Source of the DNA: Shinella daejeonensis | GTDB taxonomy: Bacteria; Pseudomonadota; Alphaproteobacteria; Rhizobiales; Rhizobiaceae | NCBI RefSeq assembly: GCF_024281235.1 | Contig: NZ_JAHWXY010000016.1 | Location: 1 to 45,915 of the forward strand | Length of the DNA stretch: 45,915 nt | Reading direction: 5' to 3' | In this document: positions 1-9,970 of the stretch, one piece after another | Layout of the letters: every line of letters begins with the position of its first letter | Numbering within the stretch: position 1 is the first letter of the stretch | Notes under the pieces: generated by a model | The model's input: the letters and a program-made list of their open reading frames with translations, nothing else | Told to the model about the DNA's origin: nothing | Database searches by the model: none | Program-made: the position numbers and the translations under genes

Positions 1-471
<471 letters not shown>

Positions 472-514
472 GAATGGTCCGCCCGAAGGGCAGATATTCC
501 ACCTTGATGCGGTA

Positions 515-622
515 GGCCAACGTCATTTTCGACGTGCCAGTCAGAACCGTCTTCTTCGAAGAGCCGTTCCGCCGATTGGCGGACGGGCCATCGCTGCGCT
601 CGACGTCGAGATGCTCATCGAG
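515..622 (-). pseudogene. IS256-family transposase fragment
   Basis: On the minus strand, after a stop codon, the frame reads LDEHLDVERSDG, then NRRNGSSKKTVLTGTSKMTL. This is the N-terminal region typical of IS256-family (mutator) transposases, where an EHL…RNG…KTV…G block precedes the first conserved domain. Only about 36 residues remain. After MTL the protein no longer looks like IS256 and runs into unrelated sequence, so both ends of the insertion sequence are gone. No terminal inverted repeat could be identified. It lies between the recombinase remnant and the LysR gene. Confidence 0.6.
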
Positions 623-785
623 CTATATCGAGCACGCCACAACCAAGGCACCGAGAACCGTTGGGGCTCTTCGGGCCCGCCAGAACCTGTCGGGCCAACA
701 GTTCGGATCCCATCAAGAGCCCGTCCTATCCCGGTGCGTATACAACGCCGTTCTACTGGAAACCGTAGCCACGAGCCCACGAAAA

Positions 786-1742
786 TCAGCCCCACGCCCG
801 CCAGATCGCATCCAAGGCTACCAGTATCGTCGGATCTTGGGTGCGAGCCTCCAGGCAGAGAAAACTCAGTGTCGTGGAGATTTTGACGTTCTCAGCGATG
901 ACAAGGCCGTGCGCCTGTTGTTCATGAAGGGCAATCGACTCTCGGCAAAGGCTCAATCCAACCCCCGTCCGGACCATGGCGACCATGGACGTCTCCTGAT
1001 CCACCTGGGCGACGATATTTTGCCGGACGCCTAAATCGGCGAATAGGCGTGACAGCAATCGATTGTGGACGGAGGCTTGCGGTGTGCCGATCCAGGGAAG
1101 CGATGCGAGTTGTAACCAATCGGCGCCGCGCACGAAACCGGCGAGCGCTGGCGGAGCGACGACGCGATAGGTCAGTTGCGCCAGCTCACGGGCATGAAAC
1201 AGCGGCGCCGTATTCTCCTCTATCATATCGGCGGAAGGGTCGTAGTCGCTTGGGTCGCCGAGAAAGAAGCCGGCATCGAGTTCATTTCGCCTTAGCCCCT
1301 CCGGCACATCGCCGCTCATTCCGTGACGGAGCGTGGTTTCGATGCCCGGCCCGCTCTCGATCAGCGCCTTCAGAAACGCCCCCAAGCGGGTGAATTCCGG
1401 GTCGATGATCGTGCCGATCCGCAATTTCCCCCGAACGCGTGTCGATAGATGTCCGGCTGTCTGGCCGAAATCAGTGAGCGCCGCCAGCACCTGCTCGGCC
1501 TTGGCAGCCAGCAGCGCGCCCTCCTGCGTCAACTCCAAGCCTGTGGAGGTTCGCCGGAACAGGAGGAGGCCGGTCTCTGCGGCAAGACGTTTCAGTTGCA
1601 GCGTCACGGCCGGCTGCGTGACATGCAATAGCTCCGCGGCGCGGGTGACGTTGCCCTCCCGCGCGACGGTGACGAATGCCCTTAATGTTCTCAGGTCGAT
1701 CGACTGCAGCATATTAGTTTTATTTATAATGCCTTCTATCAT
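786..1742 (-). CDS. LysR-family transcriptional regulator
   Basis: This is a 318-residue LysR protein. The winged helix-turn-helix is at about residues 14-73 (LRTLRAFVTVAREGNVTRAA, then VTQPAVTLQLKRL), and a periplasmic-binding-protein-like effector domain occupies about 100-310. The family's usual length is about 300 residues; an internal ATG at 1712 would give 308. Neither start has a convincing ribosome site. It is divergent from the GMC oxidoreductase/CoA-transferase operon, the usual arrangement for a LysR activator of the neighbouring genes. The effector is unknown. The gene ends 160 bases from the IS256 scrap and seems intact. Confidence 0.9.
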   Translation of the reverse strand: MIEGIINKTNMLQSIDLRTLRAFVTVAREGNVTRAAELLHVTQPAVTLQLKRLAAETGLLLFRRTSTGLELTQEGALLAAKAEQVLAALTDFGQTAGHLSTRVRGKLRIGTIIDPEFTRLGAFLKALIESGPGIETTLRHGMSGDVPEGLRRNELDAGFFLGDPSDYDPSADMIEENTAPLFHARELAQLTYRVVAPPALAGFVRGADWLQLASLPWIGTPQASVHNRLLSRLFADLGVRQNIVAQVDQETSMVAMVRTGVGLSLCRESIALHEQQAHGLVIAENVKISTTLSFLCLEARTQDPTILVALDAIWRAWG

Positions 1743-1873
1743 TTGTCATTGGATTTTCCTGCTGAACCTCCGCTATGGCTCTGAACACGGTAGGCAGGGA
1801 GGGTTGGCATGTCACGGCGAGATGTCGAAGCTTATGATGGTGCGTTATTCCGTCTGAACAGGTGGGCAGCACA

Positions 1874-3592
1874 ATGACGCGCAGCGCTGCCCTTCCTTCG
1901 CAGGATGCCTTTGACTACATCGTTGTCGGCGGCGGCTCCGCCGGCTGCCTGCTCGCCAACCGCCTCAGCCGCGATCCGGCGATGCGGGTCCTGTTGCTGG
2001 AAGCAGGGCGCAAGGACGACTATCCGTGGATTCACATTCCGGTCGGCTACCTCTATTGCATTGGCAATCCGCGCACCGACTGGCTGTATAAAACCGAGCC
2101 GGACGCCGGCCTGAACGGGCGGTCGCTGCGCTACCCGCGCGGCAAGACGCTCGGCGGCTGCTCCTCCATCAACGGCATGATCTATATGCGTGGCCAGGCG
2201 CGCGACTTCGACGGCTGGGCGGCGGCGACTGGCGATGATGCCTGGTCCTGGCAGAATTGTTTGCCGGATTTCAAGGCACATGAGGATCATTACCGGCTGG
2301 ATGGTGGTGCGAATCCGACGACTGGCGGCAACAGCCGGTTCTCCGACATGCATGGCCACGGCGGCGAATGGCGGATCGAGAAGCAGCGGCTCAAATGGGA
2401 TATCCTCGAATCGTTCGCCGAGGCGGCTGTCGAGGCCGGCATTCCTCGCTCCGACGATTTCAACAGCGGCGACAACGAGGGCGTCGGCTATTTCGAGGTC
2501 AACCAGCGCTCCGGCTGGCGCTGGAACACGTCGAAGGCTTTCTTGCGCCCCGCGAAGAACCGCCCAAACCTGACGATCTGGACGCAATCCCATGTCGAAC
2601 GGCTGATCCTTGAAACAGTTGGTTCCGGTTGCAAGCGTTGCGCCGGCGTCGTGATCCAGCGGCAGGGGCGGAGCGCAGAGGTCCGTGCCGGCAGGGAGGT
2701 CATCCTGTCCGCCGGCGCGATCGGTTCGCCGCAAATCCTGCAACTGTCAGGGATCGGCCCGGCCGGATTGCTGAAGCGTCATGGCATCGAGGTTGTCCGT
2801 GACTTGCCGGGCGTCGGGGAAAATCTTCAGGACCATCTGCAAATTCGCGCCGTCTTCAAGGTCGGCAACGCGAAGACGCTGAACACGCTTGCCAACAGCC
2901 TGTTCGGCAAGGCGATGATCGGGCTCGAATATGTGCTCAAGCGCAGCGGCCCGATGAGCATGTCGCCCTCGCAACTCGGAGCGTTCACCCGTTCGGACGA
3001 CCGCCAGGTCCACGCCAACCTGGAATATCACGTCCAGCCGCTCAGTCTCGACGCCTTCGGCGAACCGTTGCACAACGTACCCGCTTTCACCGCGAGTGTG
3101 TGCAATCTCAACCCGACCAGTGTGGGAAGCGTGCGCATTCGCTCCGGCCAGGCGTCGGACGCCCCGGCGATTGCACCGAACTATCTCAGCACGGAAGAGG
3201 ATCGCCGCATCGCTGCCGAGAGTCTCCGGCAAGTGCGCAAGATCGTATCGCAGCCGGCATTGGCCAAATACCAGCCTGGGGAATGGAAGCCCGGCTTGCA
3301 GTTCCAGAGCGACGACGAACTGGCGCGGCTGGCGGGCGATATCGCCAACACCATCTTTCATCCGGTCGGGACGACGAAGATGGGTCGTGACGACGATCCG
3401 ATGGCGGTGGTGGACAGTCGTCTCAGGGTGCGCGGCATCGAGGGCCTGCGCGTCGTCGATGCGGGCATCATGCCGAAGATCACCAGCGGCAACACCAACG
3501 CGCCGACGCTGATGATCGCCGAAAAGGCAGCCGGCTGGATCGTCGCCGATGCGCGCGCATTGAGAATTCTTGGGGGGAGAGAAGAGAAATGA
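1874..3592 (+). CDS. GMC-family FAD oxidoreductase (choline/alcohol dehydrogenase-like)
   Basis: This 572-residue flavoprotein of the glucose-methanol-choline family oxidises an alcohol using FAD; the substrate cannot be read from the sequence. It shows the N-terminal FAD fold (DYIVVGGGSAG), GMC signature 1 (PRGKTLGGCSSINGM), signature 2 (GAIGSPQILQLSGIGP), and near the C-terminus FHPVGTTKMG, with the catalytic His, and SGNTNAP, with the partner Asn. Length fits choline-dehydrogenase-type members. The ATG at 1874 is preferred because AGGTGG lies just upstream; an in-frame GTG at 1862 is possible. The stop overlaps the start of the CoA-transferase gene (ATGA), so the two are translationally coupled. 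Confidence 0.92.
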   Translation: MTRSAALPSQDAFDYIVVGGGSAGCLLANRLSRDPAMRVLLLEAGRKDDYPWIHIPVGYLYCIGNPRTDWLYKTEPDAGLNGRSLRYPRGKTLGGCSSINGMIYMRGQARDFDGWAAATGDDAWSWQNCLPDFKAHEDHYRLDGGANPTTGGNSRFSDMHGHGGEWRIEKQRLKWDILESFAEAAVEAGIPRSDDFNSGDNEGVGYFEVNQRSGWRWNTSKAFLRPAKNRPNLTIWTQSHVERLILETVGSGCKRCAGVVIQRQGRSAEVRAGREVILSAGAIGSPQILQLSGIGPAGLLKRHGIEVVRDLPGVGENLQDHLQIRAVFKVGNAKTLNTLANSLFGKAMIGLEYVLKRSGPMSMSPSQLGAFTRSDDRQVHANLEYHVQPLSLDAFGEPLHNVPAFTASVCNLNPTSVGSVRIRSGQASDAPAIAPNYLSTEEDRRIAAESLRQVRKIVSQPALAKYQPGEWKPGLQFQSDDELARLAGDIANTIFHPVGTTKMGRDDDPMAVVDSRLRVRGIEGLRVVDAGIMPKITSGNTNAPTLMIAEKAAGWIVADARALRILGGREEK

Positions 3593-6102
3593 CATCGATC
3601 GTACGTTCCGCGCTTCCGCTTTCCGGCGTTCGGGTGGTTGATTTCGGGCAGTATATCGCCGGCCCGGCTGTCGCCATGATCCTTGGCGATCTCGGCGCGA
3701 CCGTCGTGCATGTCGATCCGCCCGGCGGTCCGCTGTGGGACAATCCCGCCAACGCCATCCTCAACCGCAATAAGCTGATCGTCACCCTCGACCTCAAGAC
3801 GGAAGCGGGGTTGGATGAGGCGAAAGCGCTGGTAGCCGAGGCCGATATTGTCGTCGAGAATTTCCGCCCCGGCGTGCTTGTCCGGCTCGGGATCGATTTT
3901 GCGGGGTTGCGCAATGCGCGGCCCGAACTGATTACCCTTTCGATCCCCGGCTTTGCCTCCGACGATGAACTTCGCCGGGACTGGCGGGCCTTCGAGACGG
4001 TGATCGCGGCCTCATCCGGCGTCTTCACGGATATGGGCCTCAATCGCGTGCTCATGGGTATCAACCCGTCCTTCTCGCCGCTGCCGCTCTCTTCCGCCTA
4101 CGGCACGATGCTTGCTGCGTCCGCGACAGTGCTGGCGCTTCAGGCGCGCGAGCGTACCGGGCACGGCGATCATATCGAAGTGCCGCTGGCAAGCGCCGTC
4201 ATGGAAGGCCTCTCCTACAATTCCATTCTGATCGACGATTATCCGCTGCGATACCAGACCCGGCGCGAGCGGGAGATCGAGCGCCGGCGCGGCGAAGGCC
4301 TGCCGATGGATATGTCCTATGACGACCTCCAGGAGTTCCTCGATCCCTTCTATCGCAGCTATATGTGTGCCGACGGGCGGATGTTCTATGTCGTCTGCCC
4401 CAGCCACAAGAACCATGCGAAGCGCTGCCTGCAAGCTCTAGGCATCTACGATGAGCTGGTGGCCGAGGGACTGCGCGAGGAGGAAGACACCTATCTGCCG
4501 GTCTCGCAATGGTCGTCGGACGTTTCGCTCGGCGTCTATCCACTCCCGAAATTCTGGGCTGACAAGATCGCGGCCCGTATGAAGGACATTTTCCTGACCA
4601 AGACCGCGGCCGAATGGGAGCGCGTCTTCGGGGAAGGGCTGTTTCCGGGCGCGCCGCAGCGCTGGCTGAAGGAATGGATCGCCGACGATCACGCCAAGGC
4701 CGCGGGTCTGATGATCGAGGTAGACGATCCGATTCTTGGCCGCATGACCCAGCCGGGGCCGATGGCATGGCTACAGGAGAGCGCCGAAGCCATGCTGACG
4801 CCAAGCCCGAGGCATTGGGGAACGACCAAGGAGGCGCTTGCACTGCTTGCCGGCATGGAGCGTCCTTCCTTGCCGGTTCCCGCCAAGGACGCGCCCGGCG
4901 GATGGTTGGACGGTGTCAAAGTTCTCGATCTGTGCAACGTGATCGCCGGCCCGCATTCGGTCGCCTATCTCGCCCGCTTCGGTGCGGAGGTGATCAAGAT
5001 CGATCCGGCCAAGCCACTCTATGACTGCTGGAATACCGTGATCTTCGGCATGTCGCACATGCGCGGAAAACAGTCCGTGCTGCTGAACATCGGTTCGCCC
5101 GACGGCCGCGTCGTCTTCGAGGAACTCGTGCGCTCCGTCGATGTCGTGGTGTGGAATGCCACCGACCGTCAGGTGAAAGCGATGGGGCTCGATGCCGAAA
5201 GCCTGAATGCGCTGAACCCCCAGGCGATCTTCTGCCAGCTCGATTGCTTCGGCGGCGTGCGCACCGGCCCGCGCACCGATTATCTCGGCTATGACGATCT
5301 CGTGCAATCGGCGACCGGCATCATGCTGCGTTTCGGCGGCTCGATGGGTACGCCGGAAGAACATGCCCATGTCGGCACCATCGACGTCATGTGCGGTTTC
5401 GGCGCGGCGCTCGGCATTGCCGCCGCTCTCTACCAGAAATCCAGAACCGGGATCGTCGGTCGTCCACGCACATCGCTGTCGGCGCTGACCGGCCTCGCGC
5501 AGATACCCTTCTGCTACGACTATGCCGGGCGCGGCCCCTTCGATGAGCCGTCCGGCCGCGAAACCAAGGGGTATCATGCCCTGTCGCGGCTCTACGAAAC
5601 GGCAGGCGGCAATCATCTTCTTTTGTGCGCCTCGGAAGCCGATCTTCCGCGCTTCGGCAGGGTTGAAGGTCTGAGAGGGATTGTCGAAATGGCGGCATCC
5701 GACCGCGAGGCCTATCTGGCGAAAGCCTTCATGACGGCACCTGCGGAAACCTGGCAGCAGCGCCTGCGGGAAGCCGATATCGGTGCCTCGCTCTGCGAGA
5801 ACATCGAGACGATCCGCAGCCGCAGTGCCCGCATTGCCGACGGCATGCCGGGCATCGACCGGGGCAGCTATTCCTTCTCCATCTTCCCGGATCATCCGAG
5901 CGGACACACCGTCACGCAACTCGACCCCTTCGCCATCCGTCCGGCTGTCGGCAGGGTCAAGGCTGTCGCTCCGGCGGAGAAGTATGGAGCCTCCACGCGC
6001 GCCGTTCTCCGCGCCCTGAACTACACGGACGCCGAGATCGACCGGCTGATCGCCTCCGGTGCGATCAGCGAGACATGGAGCGCGGAGTATCTGCCGAGCT
6101 AG
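3589..6102 (+). CDS. Tandem-fused class III CoA-transferase (CaiB/BaiF family)
   Basis: This 837-residue protein contains two complete CaiB/BaiF domains, about residues 5-400 and 440-830; the usual family member is one domain of about 400 residues acting as an interlocked dimer. Each half starts with the family motif (GVRVVDFGQYIAGP, GVKVLDLCNVIAGP) followed by a nucleotide-binding-like strand. The expected role is moving CoA between carboxylic acids. The active-site aspartate region differs between halves: the C-terminal half has GYDDLVQSATG with the Asp, while the N-terminal half has RAFETVIAASSG, with Glu in that place. Only one site may be active. It overlaps the GMC gene by four bases, suggesting that the oxidised product, or an acid derived from it, becomes the CoA acceptor. 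Confidence 0.88.
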   Translation: MTSIVRSALPLSGVRVVDFGQYIAGPAVAMILGDLGATVVHVDPPGGPLWDNPANAILNRNKLIVTLDLKTEAGLDEAKALVAEADIVVENFRPGVLVRLGIDFAGLRNARPELITLSIPGFASDDELRRDWRAFETVIAASSGVFTDMGLNRVLMGINPSFSPLPLSSAYGTMLAASATVLALQARERTGHGDHIEVPLASAVMEGLSYNSILIDDYPLRYQTRREREIERRRGEGLPMDMSYDDLQEFLDPFYRSYMCADGRMFYVVCPSHKNHAKRCLQALGIYDELVAEGLREEEDTYLPVSQWSSDVSLGVYPLPKFWADKIAARMKDIFLTKTAAEWERVFGEGLFPGAPQRWLKEWIADDHAKAAGLMIEVDDPILGRMTQPGPMAWLQESAEAMLTPSPRHWGTTKEALALLAGMERPSLPVPAKDAPGGWLDGVKVLDLCNVIAGPHSVAYLARFGAEVIKIDPAKPLYDCWNTVIFGMSHMRGKQSVLLNIGSPDGRVVFEELVRSVDVVVWNATDRQVKAMGLDAESLNALNPQAIFCQLDCFGGVRTGPRTDYLGYDDLVQSATGIMLRFGGSMGTPEEHAHVGTIDVMCGFGAALGIAAALYQKSRTGIVGRPRTSLSALTGLAQIPFCYDYAGRGPFDEPSGRETKGYHALSRLYETAGGNHLLLCASEADLPRFGRVEGLRGIVEMAASDREAYLAKAFMTAPAETWQQRLREADIGASLCENIETIRSRSARIADGMPGIDRGSYSFSIFPDHPSGHTVTQLDPFAIRPAVGRVKAVAPAEKYGASTRAVLRALNYTDAEIDRLIASGAISETWSAEYLPS

Positions 6103-6680
6103 CAGGAAACGGCGGCTTCGGGTTCCGAGGAGGATACCGAAGCCGCTCGCGGCCCGTCGGGACATGCGATGGCGACGGGCTTGGGACCATCCCGGAAGCC
6201 TTCGAGCATCTCTATCTCTACGAGCGGGCGGCTAAGAACCTGATGCTCGTCTACCGTCGTCGCATTTTCCAGCCTCTTGAGGCCTGGTGCGAACGGCTCT
6301 CAATCGTCATGATCGAAATAGACATAGCGCGCGCCGGTCGCGAGGTAGCGTGTCATAAGTCACCCGAAGAAATATGCCGTTTGCTTACGCGCCATCCAGA
6401 AACTTTTGCGCATACCGTCGCGCTTCTGAAGCGCTGTCTGATAACAAAGTAATGAAGATACGCCTGACATTTGGCGGCAGATAGACCGGTCAAACCCTGC
6501 GGGCTCGACAACGGCATGGTCATCGGGACTCCAGCAGACTGCGGCTGAACATATCAGTCCCGAGTGTTCACAGCGACAGTGTGCCTTCACGCAAGATATC
6601 GAACGCGATAGACTGCGCATCCGAACCTCTTGGTGTGAGACACTCCACCGGCTCTTGGGATAATAAAAGGCAGCGCAATC
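6103..6680. other. Intergenic region with no recognisable gene
   Basis: I see no supportable gene in these 578 bases. A plus-strand frame overlapping the end of the CoA-transferase gene (to about 6452) and short minus-strand frames broken by stops show no family pattern. An AAGG ribosome site at 6667-6670 serves the next gene. The promoter of the PQQ dehydrogenase should lie here, but no clear -35/-10 pair with normal spacing could be fixed. Confidence 0.5.
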
Positions 6681-9101
6681 TTGGTCGACAGATCCGACTC
6701 TCCCTCTCCAATCGTTCGCTTCTGGCTGGCCCTGTTGGCTTTGATCATTCTCGCAGCCGGTCTGTTCTTCGTCATTGGCGGCGGGGTGCTTATCTATCGC
6801 GGCGGAAGCTGGTATTTCCTCCTTGCCGGCCTCCTGCTCATGGCGTCTGCCATCCAGATCGGACGCGCACGCATGTCCGGTGCATGGCTGTTCGGGCTGG
6901 CTTTTCTGGGCACGGTCCTTTGGTCTTTTTGGGAGGTCGGCCTCGATTATTGGGGCCTTGTCTCTCGCCTTATGGCGATGACGGTCGGCGCGGCGGCCGT
7001 CGCCTTCACCGTGCCGCTGCTCGCCCGGAAGCGCAGCGAGACGGTTGCCGCGCTCGTCGCCGGCGCGGTGCTGGCCGTGGTCGCAATCGCCGGCTTCGCC
7101 TCGATGTTCCGCATCCATCCGGAGGTTTCCGCCGCGTCCGCCGTCGCCCAGCGGATCGCCGTCGATCCGCAATCGGAGCAGAAGAACTGGGATCATTACG
7201 GCAATGACGCGGAACACACGCGCTTCGCCGCGCTCGACCAGATCAATATCGACAATGTGGGTGAGCTCGAAGTCGCCTGGACCTTCCGCACCGGCGACAT
7301 CCCGCAATCGACCGGCTCCGGCGCGGAAGACCAGTTGACGCCGATGCAGATCGGCGACCGGCTCTTCATCTGCACGCCGAAGAACAATGTGATCGCGCTC
7401 GACGTCGACACCGGCGAGCAGATCTGGCGCAGGGATTTCAACGCCAATGTCGGCGGCATCTGGGAACGGTGCCGCGGCATGGCCTATTTCGACGTCAACG
7501 CCCCGCTGAAGCAGCCGACGACGCCCGGCTCGACCCCGGTGACCCCCGTTGCGCTCGCCTCCGGCGATACTTGCGAGCGCCGCATCTTCATGAACACGAT
7601 CGATGCGCGGCTCGTCGCGCTCAAAGCTGACAATGGCGAGCTGTGCACCGGCTTCGGGCGTGAGGGCGTCATCGATCTGACCGAAAACATGGGCGATCTC
7701 GGCAACATCGCCTATTACACCATGACGTCCGCGCCGACCGTCGCCGGCACGACGGTGGTCGTCGGCGGACGTGTCGCCGACAACGTCAAGGTGGATATGC
7801 CCGGCGGCGTCGTGCGCGGCTTCGACGTCGTCACCGGCCAGATGCGCTGGCATTTCGATCCCGGCAGCGACGATCCCAACGCACCGCTTGATCCCGGCCA
7901 GACTTACAGGCGCTCGACACCCAATGTCTGGGCCGGCATGTCCTACGACCCGGCTATGAACACCGTGTTCATGCCGGTGGGAAGCCCCTCCGTCGATCTC
8001 TGGGGCGCGAGCCGCACCAGCCTCGATCTCACCTATGGCGCTTCGGTTCTCGCTGTCGACGCAACCACGGGTGCGCGCAGATGGGTTTATCAGACCGTTC
8101 ACAATGACCTGTGGGATTTCGACGTGCCGATGGCCCCGACGCTGATCGATTTTCCGAAGGCGGACGGAACGCGCGTGCCGGCGCTGGTCGTCGGCACCAA
8201 GGCGGGGCAGATCTTCGTGCTTGACCGGCTGACCGGCGAGCCGCTGACCGCGGTCGAGGAACGCCCGGTGCGACCCGGAACGATCCCGAATGAGCCCTAT
8301 TCCCCCACCCAGCCCTTCTCGGTCGGCATGCCGCAAATCGGAGCCCAGACCCTGAGCGAAGCCGACATGTGGGGTGCTACTCCTTTCGACCAGCTCGTTT
8401 GCCGCATCTGGTTCAAGGGCATGCGTTATGACGGCCTATTCACGGTTCCCGATGTCGACGTCTCGCTTTCTTTCCCCGGCTCGCTCGGCGGCATGAACTG
8501 GGGCGGAATCTCGGCCGATCCCAACAACGACCTGATCTTCGTCAACGACATGCGGCTCGGCCTCTGGGTCCAGATGGTATCGCAGCAGGCAGGCGGTGCG
8601 CTGTCTTCGGGTGGCGAGGCTCCTAATGCCGGCATGGGCGAGGTGCCGCTCGGCGGCACGCCGTTCTCGGTGCTGAAGGACAGGTTCATGTCGCCGCTCG
8701 GCGTGCCCTGCCAGAAGCCACCTTTCGGCACGATGACGGCGATCGACCTGAAGACGCAGAAGATCGCCTGGCAGGTGCCGGTCGGAACGGTGGAAGACAC
8801 CGGCCCGCTGGGTCTCAAGATGATGCTGCCGATCCCCGCCGGCCTCCCGACGCTTGGACCGTCACTCGCCACGCAGGGCGGGCTGCTGTTCTTCGCCGGC
8901 ACGCAGGATTACTATCTGCGCGCCTGGGATACGGCGACCGGCAGGGAAGTCTGGAAGGCCCGGATGCCGGTTGGCAGCCAGGGCGGGCCGATCACCTACA
9001 AGTCTCCGAACACCGGCAAGCAATATGTGGTGATCTCGGCAGGCGGCGCGCGCCAGTCTCCCGATCGCGGTGATTATATCATCGCCTATACACTGCCTTA
9101 G
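6681..9101 (+). CDS. Membrane-bound PQQ-dependent dehydrogenase, glucose/quinate/shikimate type
   Basis: This 806-residue protein matches the length of membrane glucose dehydrogenase (Gcd) and quinate/shikimate dehydrogenase. It has about five hydrophobic N-terminal segments within residues 10-145, then a large periplasmic beta-propeller with repeated W-type motifs. Near residues 475-510 it has VHNDLWDFDVP and GTKAGQIFVLDRLTG, the regions that carry the catalytic Asp and PQQ-contacting Lys in Gcd. It would oxidise a sugar or cyclic polyol in the periplasm and pass electrons to ubiquinone. Translation starts at TTG (6681), placed ten bases after AAGG. No PQQ synthesis genes are in view. Sugar versus quinate specificity cannot be decided by eye. 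Confidence 0.92.
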   Translation: MVDRSDSPSPIVRFWLALLALIILAAGLFFVIGGGVLIYRGGSWYFLLAGLLLMASAIQIGRARMSGAWLFGLAFLGTVLWSFWEVGLDYWGLVSRLMAMTVGAAAVAFTVPLLARKRSETVAALVAGAVLAVVAIAGFASMFRIHPEVSAASAVAQRIAVDPQSEQKNWDHYGNDAEHTRFAALDQINIDNVGELEVAWTFRTGDIPQSTGSGAEDQLTPMQIGDRLFICTPKNNVIALDVDTGEQIWRRDFNANVGGIWERCRGMAYFDVNAPLKQPTTPGSTPVTPVALASGDTCERRIFMNTIDARLVALKADNGELCTGFGREGVIDLTENMGDLGNIAYYTMTSAPTVAGTTVVVGGRVADNVKVDMPGGVVRGFDVVTGQMRWHFDPGSDDPNAPLDPGQTYRRSTPNVWAGMSYDPAMNTVFMPVGSPSVDLWGASRTSLDLTYGASVLAVDATTGARRWVYQTVHNDLWDFDVPMAPTLIDFPKADGTRVPALVVGTKAGQIFVLDRLTGEPLTAVEERPVRPGTIPNEPYSPTQPFSVGMPQIGAQTLSEADMWGATPFDQLVCRIWFKGMRYDGLFTVPDVDVSLSFPGSLGGMNWGGISADPNNDLIFVNDMRLGLWVQMVSQQAGGALSSGGEAPNAGMGEVPLGGTPFSVLKDRFMSPLGVPCQKPPFGTMTAIDLKTQKIAWQVPVGTVEDTGPLGLKMMLPIPAGLPTLGPSLATQGGLLFFAGTQDYYLRAWDTATGREVWKARMPVGSQGGPITYKSPNTGKQYVVISAGGARQSPDRGDYIIAYTLP

Positions 9102-9196
9102 CACCGGGTGGCCAGCGGTGTGCCAGACGACTGACTGTCATCGAATTATCTTTTAGATAAAAGACGACGGAGAGGCTTGGGAAGAAAGTCCGGCGT

Positions 9197-9302
9197 TAGA
9201 GCAATTCCAGCAAAAGTGTGAAGCGGTTTTGCGTCCGGAATTGCGTAAAAACAAAGGGATAGAGCGTTAAAGGTGATCCTGTTTTCACCGAAAATGCTCT
9301 AG
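9197..9302. repeat. Rhizobial-type intergenic palindromic repeat (RIME-like)
   Basis: Two nested palindromes lie side by side. The first has arms GCAATTCC (9201-9208) and GGAATTGC (9237-9244) with inner CAAAA/TTTTG pairing. The second, 9259-9300, has AGAGC/GCTCT ends and an inner GGTGA/TCACC pair. The element lies between the convergent PQQ dehydrogenase and DoxX genes. The wording and arrangement resemble the dispersed palindromic elements of Rhizobium and Sinorhizobium genomes. It may also act as the bidirectional transcription end here. Confidence 0.7.
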
Positions 9303-9338
9303 ATCCCACGATCGAATATTTCTCCATCGCTGAATAAG

Positions 9339-9923
9339 TCAGAATTCTTTTCCCAGCCACCGGTCGATCGACAGCCTGCCTCCGCCGAAGGCGGCGATGA
9401 TTGCCGCACCTGCGGCCCAGAAGGTTGAATTGAATTCCGCCTTGCTTTGCACCTGGTGCAGGAAGGCGGCACCGCCGTCGCCGAGCAAGTGCTGCTGGCC
9501 GTCGGCTGTCAGATATTGCAGGTTCTCCTTGAGGAAGGCCACGCCTTCCCCGGTCAGGAAAGCATCCCCGTACGGGTTGGCTATGTGGAACCAGAGAGTG
9601 GTCGCCAGCATCAACGCGTTTGCAAGTGCTATCGGACGGGTCAAAAAGCCGACCGCGATCATAAAACCGCCGACGAACTGCATGATTGCGAGCAGCGGCG
9701 AAAAAAACCATCCTGCCGGCCAGCCCAGCACGTTCTCGACAAAGCCGATCTGAGCCATGGGTGCGATGATTTTGGGCCACCCCTCGACCATCAGCATCCC
9801 GCCGATGGTCACTCGGAACACCGCCCACCCTACGGGTTGAGCAAAGCCGTGATAGAAGGGCGCCATGAACGGCAGGATAAGCCGCTCGCGCGGGCTGGAC
9901 GTCATTTCCGGTAGGTTACTCAT
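9339..9923 (-). CDS. DoxX-family membrane protein
   Basis: This 194-residue protein has four hydrophobic segments and the DoxX pattern: GWAVFRVTIGGMLMVEGWPK, then GGFMIAVGFLTRP and LWFHIANPYG. It also has a longer periplasmic loop and C-terminal helix than the smallest family members. DoxX proteins are integral membrane proteins linked to quinone or thiol redox chemistry; the exact role is unknown. A good ribosome site (AAGAGGATG) precedes the ATG at 9923. It is convergent with the PQQ dehydrogenase and lies 47 bases downstream of a small unknown gene on the same strand. Confidence 0.82.
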   Translation of the reverse strand: MSNLPEMTSSPRERLILPFMAPFYHGFAQPVGWAVFRVTIGGMLMVEGWPKIIAPMAQIGFVENVLGWPAGWFFSPLLAIMQFVGGFMIAVGFLTRPIALANALMLATTLWFHIANPYGDAFLTGEGVAFLKENLQYLTADGQQHLLGDGGAAFLHQVQSKAEFNSTFWAAGAAIIAAFGGGRLSIDRWLGKEF

Positions 9924-9970
9924 GCATCATCCTCTTGTTCAGCGACACTATCGGCATTGGCAGGCTGAAT

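Noticed and set aside
4771-6165. A 464-codon open frame antisense to the CoA-transferase gene
   Set aside because: It mirrors a well-supported gene with clear domains, and its translation is rich in Arg, Gly, Ala and Asp with no family pattern; long antisense frames are common in G+C-rich coding DNA.
6075-6452. A 125-codon plus-strand frame overlapping the CoA-transferase end
   Set aside because: It has no ribosome site, no family pattern, and the first part overlaps a confirmed gene in another frame; coding status is not supportable.
6360-8336. A 658-codon open frame antisense to the PQQ dehydrogenase gene
   Set aside because: Low-complexity Arg/His/Asp-rich translation with no motif; the opposite strand encodes a full-length recognisable enzyme.
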